Source: Marivita sp041725935 | GTDB lineage: Bacteria; Pseudomonadota; Alphaproteobacteria; Rhodobacterales; Rhodobacteraceae | Direction of reading: 5' to 3' | NCBI GenBank assembly: GCA_041725935.1 | Contig: JBGRQD010000001.1 | Location: forward strand, 62,001-126,000 | DNA length: 64,000 nucleotides | Part shown: one piece after another, positions 7,995 to 15,286 of the stretch | How positions within the stretch are numbered: the stretch's first letter is position 1 | Layout of the letters: the number at the start of each line of letters is the position of its first letter | The notes under the pieces: model-generated | The model's input: the letters and a program-made list of their open reading frames with translations, nothing else | What the model was told of the DNA's origin: nothing | Database searches by the model: none | Position numbers and translations under genes: made by a program

Positions 7995-10040
7995 TCACGT
8001 GCGCGGATCAGCCTGCCAGCGGCCCTTGACCAGATCGCGGACCTTCTGCGCCACGGCCTCTGCCGTAATGCCGAACTGCTCATACAGGGTCTCCGCAGGG
8101 GCCGACGCGCCAAAGCCGTGCATGCCGATGAACCCCGACTTCTCGCGCTTGCCGCGCTCTCCGAACAGCCAGCGGTCCCAGCCAAAGCGGATGCCTGCCT
8201 CGACCGCCACACGCACCGGACCACCCGGCAGGACGCGCTTGCGATAGGCTTCGTCCTGTTCCTCGAACAGCTCCCAGCAGGGCATGGACACGACCCGCGT
8301 ACCGATCCCTTCGGCGTGCAGGATGTCCCGCGCCGCCAGCGCGATCTCGACTTCCGATCCGGTGGCCATCAGGATCGCCTGACGCTTGCCCTCGGCATCG
8401 GCCAGCACATAGGCGCCCTGCGCGGTCAGGTTCTTGGTCTTGTGCTCGGTCCGCACGGTGCGCAAATTCTGCCGCGTCAGCGACAGCACCGACGGCGTCT
8501 TGGTCTGGGTGAAAGCAATCTCCCAGGCCTCTGCGGTTTCCACCGTGTCGGCGGGGCGGAACACCAGCGTGTTCGGCGTCGCGCGGCTGATCGCCAAATG
8601 CTCGATCGGCTGGTGCGTCGGACCGTCTTCGCCCAGGCCGATGGAATCGTGGGTCATCACGTAGACCGTCGGCACCTGCATCAGCGCCGAGAGGCGCATC
8701 GCGGGGCGGGCATAATCGGTGAAGCACATGAACGTGCCGCCATACGGGCGGATGCCACCATGCAGCGCCATGCCGTTCATCGCCGACGCCATGCCATGCT
8801 CGCGGATGCCCCAGTACATGTAGCGACCCTTGCGGTTATCGACGTCAAACACTGCCAGATCACCGGTCTTGGTGTTGTTCGACCCCGTCAGGTCAGCCGA
8901 GCCTCCAAAGGTTTCGGGCAGGATCGGATTGACGACTTCCAGCACCATTTCCGAGCTTTTGCGCGTCGCTACGGACGGCGCTGTTTCGCTGATCTGCTTT
9001 TTCAGTGCCTTGATGGTCGAGGACAGTTTCTTCGGCGCTTCACCTGCCATGGTGCGGGCGAATTCGGCCTGACGTGCGGCGGACGTTTCTGCAAAACGCG
9101 CGTCCCACTCGGCGCTTTCCGTTGCACCGCGGCGGCCGATCTCTTCCCAGGCCGACTTGATGTCGGCGGGCACTTCGAATGGGCCGGTGGTCCAGCCCCA
9201 GATCGCCTTGGCCTCGGCGTTCTGCTCTGCATTGGTCAGCGCGCCATGACCTTTTGAGGTGTCCTGCGCAGCATGGCCCAGCGCGATATGCGTCTTGCAG
9301 GCGATCATCGACGGGCGCTTGTCCGCCTTGGCCGCCGTGATGGCCGCGTCGATCTCGGCGGGGTTGTGGCCGTCGATTTCCTGAACGTGCCATCCGGCGG
9401 CGGTGAAGCGACCCAATTGGTCGGTCCGATCCGACAGATCGACGGTGCCGTCGATGGTGATGTTGTTGTTGTCCCAGAAGACGATCAGCCGCGACAGTTC
9501 CTGACGCCCGGCGATGCCGATGGCCTCGTGGCTGACGCCTTCCATCAGGCAGCCATCGCCCGCGATGACATAGGTGTGGTGATCGACCAGCTTTTTGCCG
9601 AACCGGGCGCGCAGCGCTTCTTCGGCCATGGCGAAGCCGACAGAATTGGCGATGCCCTGACCCAGCGGACCTGTCGTGGTTTCAATGGCTTGCGCGAGGA
9701 AGTTCTCGGGATGCCCGGCGGTTTTGGCGCCCCATTGGCGGAAGTTCTTGACCTGCTCCAGCGTGATCTCGGCATCGCCCACAAGATAAAGCAACGAATA
9801 GAGCAGCATCGAGCCGTGACCCGCCGACAGGATGAACCGGTCGCGGTCATGCCAGTCGGGGCGGGCGGCATCGAATTTCAGGTGCTTTTCATAAAGAACA
9901 GTGGCCACGTCCGCCATGCCGATGGGCATGCCCGAGTGACCGGAATTCGCGGCAGCGACGGCGTCCAGCGTCAGCGCGCGGATTGCCGCCGCCTTGTTCC
10001 AATGGTCGGGGTTCTGGGCTTTGAGGGTCTCGATATCCAC
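7995..10040 (-). CDS. tkt: Transketolase
   Basis: A thiamine-diphosphate enzyme that moves two-carbon units between sugar phosphates in the pentose phosphate pathway. 681 residues from the GTG at 10040, chosen because the family N-terminus (DIETLKAQNPDHWNKAAAI) starts there and GAGAAGG precedes it; an ATG further upstream would add a non-conserved extension. Motifs seen: ANSGHSGMPIG, the thiamine-binding GDGCLMEGVSHEA..NNN, the pyrimidine-domain YGGTFMCFTDYARPA, and the transketolase signature region GEDGPTHQPIEH. It stands alone. A sister gap2 gene lies 2 kb away, but the DoxX/DUF808 pair and the 94-residue ORF separate them. Confidence 0.97.
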   Translation of the reverse strand: MDIETLKAQNPDHWNKAAAIRALTLDAVAAANSGHSGMPIGMADVATVLYEKHLKFDAARPDWHDRDRFILSAGHGSMLLYSLLYLVGDAEITLEQVKNFRQWGAKTAGHPENFLAQAIETTTGPLGQGIANSVGFAMAEEALRARFGKKLVDHHTYVIAGDGCLMEGVSHEAIGIAGRQELSRLIVFWDNNNITIDGTVDLSDRTDQLGRFTAAGWHVQEIDGHNPAEIDAAITAAKADKRPSMIACKTHIALGHAAQDTSKGHGALTNAEQNAEAKAIWGWTTGPFEVPADIKSAWEEIGRRGATESAEWDARFAETSAARQAEFARTMAGEAPKKLSSTIKALKKQISETAPSVATRKSSEMVLEVVNPILPETFGGSADLTGSNNTKTGDLAVFDVDNRKGRYMYWGIREHGMASAMNGMALHGGIRPYGGTFMCFTDYARPAMRLSALMQVPTVYVMTHDSIGLGEDGPTHQPIEHLAISRATPNTLVFRPADTVETAEAWEIAFTQTKTPSVLSLTRQNLRTVRTEHKTKNLTAQGAYVLADAEGKRQAILMATGSEVEIALAARDILHAEGIGTRVVSMPCWELFEEQDEAYRKRVLPGGPVRVAVEAGIRFGWDRWLFGERGKREKSGFIGMHGFGASAPAETLYEQFGITAEAVAQKVRDLVKGRWQADPRT

Positions 10041-10133
10041 AGGCCTTCTCGTCCTTATGATGGGGGCAAAGGGGAACTTTGGGGCGCTCATACCAGTGTC
10101 AACGCAGAGTTCAAGCGCCACGCCTGCGCCACC

Positions 10134-10180
10134 TGTGGATAAGGGGGCGCATTTTCGGATGTGGGTTGTTAAACTTTAAC
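10134..10180. promoter_or_regulatory. Candidate control region of the zapA operon
   Basis: The 236-base spacer between tkt and the coiled-coil gene holds an exact DnaA-box 9-mer (TGTGGATAA, 10134-10142) and a perfect 13-base palindrome GTTAAACTTTAAC (10168-10180) in an AT-richer patch. Either may be regulatory; neither is proven. Confidence 0.3.
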
Positions 10181-10276
10181 ATTAAGAGGACGGAGCGATT
10201 CGTTCCGAGAGCACGGAAAAATACGTCCGAGGGCCTCGCGGCACAGTCGGGCAGTCAACAAACGGGGATCAGGCAA

Positions 10277-10813
10277 ATGACCCAAATTAACGAGTTGCAA
10301 CATCGCATCACGGCGGCGCTGGACCGGGTTGCGCAAGGTGTGGCCAGGCTTGAAGAGCGTGCGGCACAGGCTGTCCCGGCGGCCCCGTCGGAGCCCGGCA
10401 TCGACCCGGCAGAGGTCGCCCGTCTTCAGGATGCGCTGGACGAGGAAAAGCTGGCCAATGCTCAGCTGGAAGAGCGGGTGCGCAAGCTGCATGAGACCCA
10501 CCGGCAAGAGCTTGAAGCGGCCAAGGCAGCCGCTGCAGCGGTCCCAGCCGCCCCGAATATCGATGTGTCCGCACTGGACCTCGATCTGCAACGCCTGCGC
10601 CAGTCCAACGAGATGCTGCGCGCCACCAACGAAGAACTGCGCCGCGCGCTGGCGGAAAACGTCGGTGAGCCGCATCTGATCAATAAGGCGATGCTGGCCG
10701 AGCTCGAGGGTCTCCGCGCGGCGCGCTCGGTCGAGGCGGCCGAGACCCGCGCCATCATCGCGTCACTGAAACCGCTGCTCGAGGCTGCGGCGGAACCCGA
10801 GGAGGCGAACTGA
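10277..10813 (+). CDS. Coiled-coil protein encoded upstream of zapA
   Basis: 178 residues from the ATG at 10277, preceded by GGGGATCAGG. The sequence is Ala/Glu/Leu-rich with long heptads (about residues 45-85 and 100-175). There is no signal or membrane segment. It shares a TGATG overlap with zapA, so it probably acts with the FtsZ ring as a structural partner; that is inference from context and coiled-coil character. I know no named family for it, and a ZapB-like role is only an analogy. Confidence 0.75.
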   Translation: MTQINELQHRITAALDRVAQGVARLEERAAQAVPAAPSEPGIDPAEVARLQDALDEEKLANAQLEERVRKLHETHRQELEAAKAAAAAVPAAPNIDVSALDLDLQRLRQSNEMLRATNEELRRALAENVGEPHLINKAMLAELEGLRAARSVEAAETRAIIASLKPLLEAAAEPEEAN

Positions 10814-11205
10814 TGCCCGAAGTCGAAATCACCATCGGCGGTCGCAGCTTTGACGTGGCCTGCCAGGAAGGCGAGGAGCAGTATCTGCATTCCGCAGCCC
10901 GGATGCTGGACACCGAGGCGCAGGTTCTGGCCCAGCAGGTCGGGCGCATTCCCGAGGCGCGCATGTTGCTGATGGCGGGGCTGATGCTGGCCGACAAGAC
11001 CGCCGGGCTTGAAGACAAGCTGCGCGAAAGCGAAGACCGCGCCGCTGCCTATCTCTCGGAACTGCGCGCGATCAAGGACGCACCGCCGCCCGAACCCGAA
11101 CGGATCGAAGTGCCGGTGGTGCCGACGGACGTGACGGAATCGCTGCAGGAAATCGCGGCACGCGCCGAGGCGCTGGCCCGCGATGTCGAGGACAAGGCCG
11201 GGTAG
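10813..11205 (+). CDS. zapA: Cell division protein ZapA
   Basis: 130 residues. The N-terminal ZapA domain (EVEITIGGRSFDVACQEGEEQYL, then a helix with LDTEAQVLAQQVG and MLLMAGLMLADKT) is followed by a coiled-coil tail. ZapA crosslinks FtsZ filaments at midcell. The start overlaps the preceding coiled-coil gene by one base. The C-terminal extension beyond the usual 100 residues is Glu/Arg-rich. A clear terminator follows. Confidence 0.88.
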   Translation: MPEVEITIGGRSFDVACQEGEEQYLHSAARMLDTEAQVLAQQVGRIPEARMLLMAGLMLADKTAGLEDKLRESEDRAAAYLSELRAIKDAPPPEPERIEVPVVPTDVTESLQEIAARAEALARDVEDKAG

Positions 11206-11229
11206 GGCAAGCGCCTCCGCACAAAAGCA

Positions 11230-11255
11230 AAACGGCGCCTGTTGAGGCGCCGTTT
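11230..11255. terminator. Bidirectional terminator between zapA and grxD
   Basis: A perfect 10-bp stem AAACGGCGCC / GGCGCCGTTT with a 6-base loop lies 25 bases after each convergent stop codon. Short A and T runs flank it on both strands. Confidence 0.85.
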
Positions 11256-11279
11256 GTCGTTATGCCGAGAGTCGACCGC

Positions 11280-11642
11280 TCAGGCGTTCGCTTCACGGAT
11301 CTTTTCGGCGGCATCCTTGTCATAGGTCACGCCGTTTGCGTCGAACAGCTGGTCCAACTCGCCAGACAGCGTCATCTCGGTGATGATGTCACAGCCGCCG
11401 ACGAATTCGCCTTTGACATACAGCTGCGGGATTGTCGGCCAGTCGGAATATTCCTTGATGCCCTGACGGATGTTCTCGTCGGACAGGACGTTCACATCGG
11501 CATAATCGACGCCCATGTAGTTCAGCACGCCTGCCACCTTGCTGGAGAACCCGCATTGGGGCATCGACTTGGTGCCCTTCATGTAAAGCACCACGTCATT
11601 GGCCTTGACGGTTTCTTCGATCTTCTGTTTCGCGTCAGTCAT
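11280..11642 (-). CDS. grxD: Monothiol glutaredoxin, Grx4 type
   Basis: 120 residues with the single-cysteine CGFS active site near residue 30 (QCGFSSK), the cis-proline region TIPQLYVKG and GGCDII. It binds a [2Fe-2S] cluster with glutathione and trades clusters, often with BolA, whose gene begins the same operon. The start at 11642 overlaps the preceding 45-residue membrane ORF by 8 bases. A longer reading frame upstream is not conserved. Confidence 0.95.
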   Translation of the reverse strand: MTDAKQKIEETVKANDVVLYMKGTKSMPQCGFSSKVAGVLNYMGVDYADVNVLSDENIRQGIKEYSDWPTIPQLYVKGEFVGGCDIITEMTLSGELDQLFDANGVTYDKDAAEKIREANA

Positions 11643-11772
11643 TGTCTTGCTCCATCTCTTCGCGGCGTTTCCGGTCCTTGCGGATATACGGCATGGTTGC
11701 GCCAATAGTTATCACGGTGACAAGGCCGATGGCGGCAAACATCGGCCAGGTGTTGGTCAAAAAGTCAATCAT
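11635..11772 (-). CDS. 45-residue membrane peptide between bolA and grxD
   Basis: ATG at 11772 to TGA at 11635 gives 45 residues: one transmembrane segment (about residues 8-30, PMFAAIGLVTVITIGATMPY) and a highly charged tail (RKDRKRREEMEQ). The start overlaps the previous ORF's stop (ATGA) and the end overlaps grxD by 8 bases. Tight packing plus a clear positive-inside topology make it likely real. No family name is known to me. Confidence 0.65.
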   Translation of the reverse strand: MIDFLTNTWPMFAAIGLVTVITIGATMPYIRKDRKRREEMEQDND

Positions 11773-11882
11773 GTTGCACCTGCCTTGGGCTGGCCATCAT
11801 GCGATCCGGGTCTGCGCCATGTGAAATACGCAAACGGCCCGACCAGCAGGATCATCGTGATATTCCACAGCCGCGCCGACAT
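11769..11882 (-). CDS. 37-residue membrane peptide downstream of bolA
   Basis: ATG at 11882 to TGA at 11769 gives 37 residues with one hydrophobic segment (about residues 5-21, LWNITMILLVGPFAYF) and a short polar tail. It starts 6 bases after the bolA stop and overlaps the next ORF by 4 bases (ATGA). Another frame starting at 11888 also stays open for 30 codons but has no membrane or coupling feature. Support is moderate. Confidence 0.5.
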   Translation of the reverse strand: MSARLWNITMILLVGPFAYFTWRRPGSHDGQPKAGAT

Positions 11883-11888
11883 CAGTCA

Positions 11889-12131
11889 TCAGTCCGGGGC
11901 TTTCGTGGTCAGGGCCAGCGCGTGCAATTCGCCTTGCGAGCCATCCATCTTGCCCTTGAGTGCGGCATAGACCGCGCGCTGCTGCTGCACCCGGTTCTTG
12001 CCCTTGAAGCTGTCGTCGATCACTTCGGCGGCATAGTGGTTTCCGTCTCCGGCAAGATCGGTGATCGTGATCTTGGCATTCGGAAATTCCGCGCGGATCA
12101 GGTCTTCGATTTCCTGCGCTTGCATGGCCAT
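11889..12131 (-). CDS. bolA: BolA-family protein
   Basis: 80 residues from the ATG at 12131 (GGAGAG 8 bases upstream). The BolA pattern is clear: an N-terminal helix with IEDLIRAEFPNAKITITDLAGDGNHYAAEV, then KGKNRVQQQRAVYAAL and the C-terminal LHALALTTKAP. BolA proteins pair with monothiol glutaredoxins in iron-sulfur sensing and cluster transfer. Here grxD lies downstream in the same operon, separated by two miniature membrane ORFs. Confidence 0.93.
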   Translation of the reverse strand: MAMQAQEIEDLIRAEFPNAKITITDLAGDGNHYAAEVIDDSFKGKNRVQQQRAVYAALKGKMDGSQGELHALALTTKAPD

Positions 12132-12206
12132 GGCGCTGCTCTCCGGTTGTGGACTTTGCAAAAGATGTATGCCGGGCCTCGGCATTCCGCAAGGCGGTGC
12201 TGAAGG

Positions 12207-12989
12207 TTACGCCGTCAGAGACACCCAGACCGGCACGTGATCCGATGGCTTTTCCCGCCCGCGCACGGCGCTTTCGATCCAGCACTCGGTCAGCATGTCG
12301 GCACAGGCTGGCGTCATCAGAACATGATCGATGCGGATGCCGTTGTTCCGTTCCCACGCGCCCGCCTGATAATCCCAGAACGAGTAATGCCCGCCACCTT
12401 GCGTGCAGGCGCGAAACGCCTCGGTGAAACCAAGGTTTAGAATGCGCCGGAACGCCGCGCGGGATTCCGGCCGGAAAAGCGCGTCCTCGGTCCACTGCTC
12501 GGGCTTCGCGGCATCCTCGGCCTGCGGGATGATGTTGTAATCCCCAGCCATAAGCGCGGGCATCTCGTTGGCCATCAGGTCACGCGCGCGTGCTTCCAGC
12601 CGCTTCATCCAGTCCAGTTTGTAATCGTATTTCGGCCCCGGCACCGGGTTGCCATTGGGCAGGTACAGGCCGCAGACGCGCACCGCGTCGTTCTCGCCGA
12701 TCACCGTCGCTTCGATCCAGCGGGCCTGCTCGTCGCTGTCATCGCCGGGCAGACCGCGCGTCACGTCTTCGAGCGGCAGCTTCGACACGATCGCCACGCC
12801 GTTGAACCCCTTCTGCCCGTGAGTCTCGAGCGTGTAGCCCAGGTCCTCAATCGCCTCGCGGGGGAACGCCTCGTCCACCGATTTGATCTCCTGAAGCACC
12901 GCCACATCGGGCGCACTTTCGCGCAGCCAATCCGTCAGGGCGGGCAGGCGGGCTTTGATGCCGTTGATGTTGAACGTGGCGATTTTCAT
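12207..12989 (-). CDS. xthA: Exodeoxyribonuclease III
   Basis: 260 residues, an apurinic/apyrimidinic endonuclease and 3' exonuclease of base-excision repair. Motifs: the metal-binding start MKIATFNINGIKARL with Asn7, LQEIK, GDYNIIPQ near 150, NNGIRIDHVL and the catalytic His in KPSDHVPVW near the C-terminus. The ATG at 12989 is set by this conserved beginning. It is a single gene, 75 bases upstream of bolA on the same strand. Confidence 0.95.
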   Translation of the reverse strand: MKIATFNINGIKARLPALTDWLRESAPDVAVLQEIKSVDEAFPREAIEDLGYTLETHGQKGFNGVAIVSKLPLEDVTRGLPGDDSDEQARWIEATVIGENDAVRVCGLYLPNGNPVPGPKYDYKLDWMKRLEARARDLMANEMPALMAGDYNIIPQAEDAAKPEQWTEDALFRPESRAAFRRILNLGFTEAFRACTQGGGHYSFWDYQAGAWERNNGIRIDHVLMTPACADMLTECWIESAVRGREKPSDHVPVWVSLTA

Positions 12990-13144
12990 GTGCTGTCTCC
13001 CCGATTGCCCCTCTATCCCAAGAAGACCGACCCCGCACAAGCGGGGATCTGGACGAATCGGACTCTGCATCGGGCGAGGGGATTCGGTGCCGGGCAGGTG
13101 CATTGGCAGAGGTCTCCGGGGCACCTGGCCGCCCGCGTCAAAAC

Positions 13145-13228
13145 TTATCCCCAGATTTTTCCGATCTGTTGATAACCTCAGGAGTTTCGCGCCCTGAACA
13201 ACCTATAGGTGAATCTTCATGTGGATAA
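13145..13228. promoter_or_regulatory. Cluster of DnaA-box-like 9-mers before the repeat-peptide gene
   Basis: Within the 333-base gap between xthA and the repeat peptide I see TTATCCCCA (13145-13153), TGTTGATAA (13167-13175, one mismatch from the reverse of the consensus) and TGTGGATAA (13220-13228, an exact reverse match to TTATCCACA). AT-rich sequence follows to 13275. It could be a DnaA-regulated promoter region. Nothing else in this spacer is recognisable. Confidence 0.4.
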
Positions 13229-13322
13229 CTGGTGGAAACACCCGTTAAACGATATTTCGACTTCTAAAAATCACCTTTTGCGTGTCAGCCTTGATCCATC
13301 AACCCAGCCACAGGAGGCCAAC

Positions 13323-13703
13323 ATGACCGCAGCTCGTAAACTCCAGACTATCGAAAACCTTCATGTAGATCAGCGTAATAACGACATCAGCCGTGATATG
13401 CATGGCGGTGATGCAGTCGAGATGTTCACGACAAGCTGTACGCCGACAACATCCGACACCCGTCTTGGCGATCTGGTCGAAATGTTCACCACAAGCTGCG
13501 CACCGACCACGTCGGACACCCGCATCGGTGATCTGGTCGAAATGTTCACCACGAGCTGCGCGCCGACCACGTCGGACACCCGCACCGGTGATCTGGTCGA
13601 GATGTTCACCACAAGCTGCGCGCCGACCACGTCGGACGCCCGCAAAGGTGACCTGGTGGAGATGTTCACAACCAGCTGCGCGCCTGTGACAACACGCTCC
13701 TAA
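13323..13703 (+). CDS. Five-repeat Cys/Thr-rich peptide, candidate precursor or binding protein
   Basis: 126 residues. The ATG at 13323 is fixed by an AGGAGG ribosome site 5-6 bases upstream. Residues 1-28 form a polar leader-like region (MTAARKLQTIENLHVDQRNN start). Residues 29-126 are five tandem units of 20 residues (the last is shortened), each built as G-D-(L/A)-V-E-M-F-T-T-S-C-(A/T)-P followed in units 1-4 by TTSD(T/A)R and one variable residue (L, I, T, K). The only cysteines are 39, 59, 79, 99 and 119, exactly 20 apart. There is no signal peptide. I do not recognise a family. A multi-core peptide precursor, a metal-binding repeat protein or a scaffold are all possible. The gene downstream at 13766 is very likely co-transcribed. 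Confidence 0.8.
   Translation: MTAARKLQTIENLHVDQRNNDISRDMHGGDAVEMFTTSCTPTTSDTRLGDLVEMFTTSCAPTTSDTRIGDLVEMFTTSCAPTTSDTRTGDLVEMFTTSCAPTTSDARKGDLVEMFTTSCAPVTTRS
13407..13700 (+). repeat. Five in-frame 60-bp tandem repeats
   Basis: Units start at 13407, 13467, 13527, 13587 and 13647. Units 2 and 3 differ at 4 of 60 bases and units 3 and 4 at 5 of 60. Most differences between 2 and 3 are third-codon changes. Units 1 and 5 are more diverged. Confidence 0.95.
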
Positions 13704-13718
13704 TCGCTGCATTGACCC

Positions 13719-13738
13719 GGGGCGGGGCGACCCGTCCC
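13719..13738 (+). promoter_or_regulatory. Intergenic hairpin with GNRA-type loop
   Basis: GGGGCGGG (13719-13726) pairs with CCCGTCCC (13731-13738) using one G-U pair, closing the tetraloop GCGA. It lies between the stop of the repeat-peptide gene and the ribosome site of the next gene, with no T-run. It could attenuate transcription or protect the upstream message. Confidence 0.5.
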
Positions 13739-13765
13739 TTGATACCCCCCAAGGAGGATCGGACC

Positions 13766-14842
13766 ATGACGAATGTCATTCACCTCACCCCCCCGTCCCG
13801 GATCAATCCGCAGGAAGCGCGCCTCGGCGCGCTTCTGAGCTGCTTTGCCGATCACCGTCGTCACCGCGATGATGTGTTCTGGTTGAAGGAAAACGCAGAA
13901 GTCCTGAGCATCCTCGAAGCCACCGGAACCCGGCCCGGCGATGCGGCGCTCGACGCCTATGCGGAATTTTATCAGACGGTCGAAAAACGCCTGCGCTTCT
14001 TTCCGCAATATTACAGGTTCTTCCTGTCGATCACGCTCGACCTCGAAGACCTTGGCATGCCGGGCGATCACGGGGAACGGATCGTCAATTGGGCCTGCGC
14101 GCAGGATCTGCCCCGCGCCGAACTGTCCGACCTGCAACGCATGGAGGCGCACCGCCTCATGGCACGGCGCGACGTAACGCCCAAGGGCTCCGATCCGACG
14201 CTCGAAGATCGCGTGCGGTATTTCATGGCGCGGTCGGAAACATTCGCGCTGCCGAACAAGAAGGCGGCTTATGAGCTCAGCCACCTCGTGTTCTATCTCA
14301 GCGAATATGGCCGCTGCGATCCGCATCTGGATGCCGACGCCAAACGGAGCCTGCATTTCGCCGGTATCCTCGCTTTTATCGAACAGAACGCGGATCTGTT
14401 GGGGGAAATCTGCATCGCCCTGCATTTCGCCGGAGACGTGCCGCCGCCGCTCTGGACCGATTGGCTTGCAAGGGAAACGGCGCTGTTCACCATCACCGAC
14501 GGTGCATCCGTCAGCGTTCAGGACGATTACCACGAATTTCTGGTCTGCAACTGGCATCAGGCCACGATCGGCGATGCGGCTTTTGCCAAGGGCTTTGTCG
14601 ATGACCGGATGCGGTTCGATCACAGTGTCTACCGGGCCACACCGATGCGGGAGATGTCCGAAGCGATGTTCAGCCTCGATGACGCGCGCAGTGGTGACTG
14701 GATCAGCATGCGCCTGCAGATGGAGGACCGGCTGTCGCCCGAAGCGATGCAGGTTCTCGAACAGGCCGAAACCTCGTCAAAACATTTCGAGGCGTTCTTT
14801 CACGGCTTCGCCCGCGCCGAACTGCCAAGCGCGATGCACTGA
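13766..14842 (+). CDS. 358-residue helical protein of unknown function paired with the repeat peptide
   Basis: The ATG at 13766 follows AAGGAGG by 8 bases. The protein is predicted all-helical, has no signal or membrane segment, and is rich in aromatic and acidic residues. Notable stretches are FFPQYYRFFLSITLDLEDLG (about 78-97), ELSHLVFYLSEYGRCDPHLD (170-189) and ALHFAGDVPPPLWTDWLARE (218-237). His173 and His220 with nearby acids could be ligands, but no catalytic motif is recognisable. I think it belongs to a Rhodobacterales domain-of-unknown-function group (possibly the one called DUF6902), which I cannot verify. Its neighbour suggests it handles, binds or matures the repeat peptide; that is inference. 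Confidence 0.8.
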   Translation: MTNVIHLTPPSRINPQEARLGALLSCFADHRRHRDDVFWLKENAEVLSILEATGTRPGDAALDAYAEFYQTVEKRLRFFPQYYRFFLSITLDLEDLGMPGDHGERIVNWACAQDLPRAELSDLQRMEAHRLMARRDVTPKGSDPTLEDRVRYFMARSETFALPNKKAAYELSHLVFYLSEYGRCDPHLDADAKRSLHFAGILAFIEQNADLLGEICIALHFAGDVPPPLWTDWLARETALFTITDGASVSVQDDYHEFLVCNWHQATIGDAAFAKGFVDDRMRFDHSVYRATPMREMSEAMFSLDDARSGDWISMRLQMEDRLSPEAMQVLEQAETSSKHFEAFFHGFARAELPSAMH

Positions 14843-14858
14843 AGCATTTTGGGAAGCG

Positions 14859-14875
14859 GGGGGCCACATGCCCCC
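14859..14875. terminator. Terminator between the repeat-peptide cassette and erpA
   Basis: GGGGGC / GCCCCC with a CACAT loop sits in the 37-base gap between two convergent genes and probably serves both. It is followed by AATTT on the plus strand. Confidence 0.55.
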
Positions 14876-14879
14876 AATT

Positions 14880-15203
14880 TCACATCGAGAAACTGGTGCC
14901 GCAGCCGCAGGACGATGTCGCGTTGGGATTTTCGATCACGAAACGCGCGCCGATCAGTTCTTCGGAAAAGTCGATCACCGCGTTCGACAGGAACGGCAGC
15001 GAAACCGCATCCACGACAACCCTTTCGCCGTGACCTTCGAGAACGAGATCATCTTCGGCGGGTGCGTCCAGCATGATTTCGTACTGAAACCCGGAACACC
15101 CCCCGCCTTCGACGGCCACGCGCAGGGCCATGCCCTCGGCATTGGCGCCAATTTCCGACAAACGCTCGAATGCGCGATCTGTCACTTTCGGGGGAAGCTG
15201 CAT
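14880..15203 (-). CDS. erpA: A-type iron-sulfur carrier (HesB/IscA/ErpA family)
   Basis: 107 residues. The three conserved cysteines are visible: one in GGGCSGFQY near residue 36 and two in the C-terminal SSCGCGTSF. These proteins receive [Fe-S] clusters from the SUF or ISC scaffold and deliver them to targets. Assignment to ErpA rather than IscA/SufA is by length and by its isolated position; no suf genes are nearby. It is divergently arranged with dgt, with 83 bases between. Confidence 0.85.
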   Translation of the reverse strand: MQLPPKVTDRAFERLSEIGANAEGMALRVAVEGGGCSGFQYEIMLDAPAEDDLVLEGHGERVVVDAVSLPFLSNAVIDFSEELIGARFVIENPNATSSCGCGTSFSM

Positions 15204-15286
15204 GATATCCTCGGGTTCGCTTTAACTTGTAGCCTGATGCGAATATAAGCGCGATCGGGACAGGGAACAAGAACAGGCGGTCGATC

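Noticed and set aside
10168..10185. CtrA site upstream of the zapA operon
   Set aside because: The TTAA pairs are spaced by 3, 2 or 9 bases, not the required 7.
13145..13228. Chromosomal replication origin
   Set aside because: There are only three imperfectly matching boxes and no dnaA, dnaN, hemE or similar origin neighbours. A regulatory cluster is the more modest reading.
13407..13700. CRISPR-like array
   Set aside because: The repeats are contiguous, in-frame 60-bp units with no unique spacers and no cas genes nearby.
13299..13712. Minus-strand repeat ORFs in the 13.3-13.7 kb region
   Set aside because: The 60-bp periodicity keeps other frames open too. Only the plus frame has AGGAGG, codon-silent variation and a sensible cassette partner.
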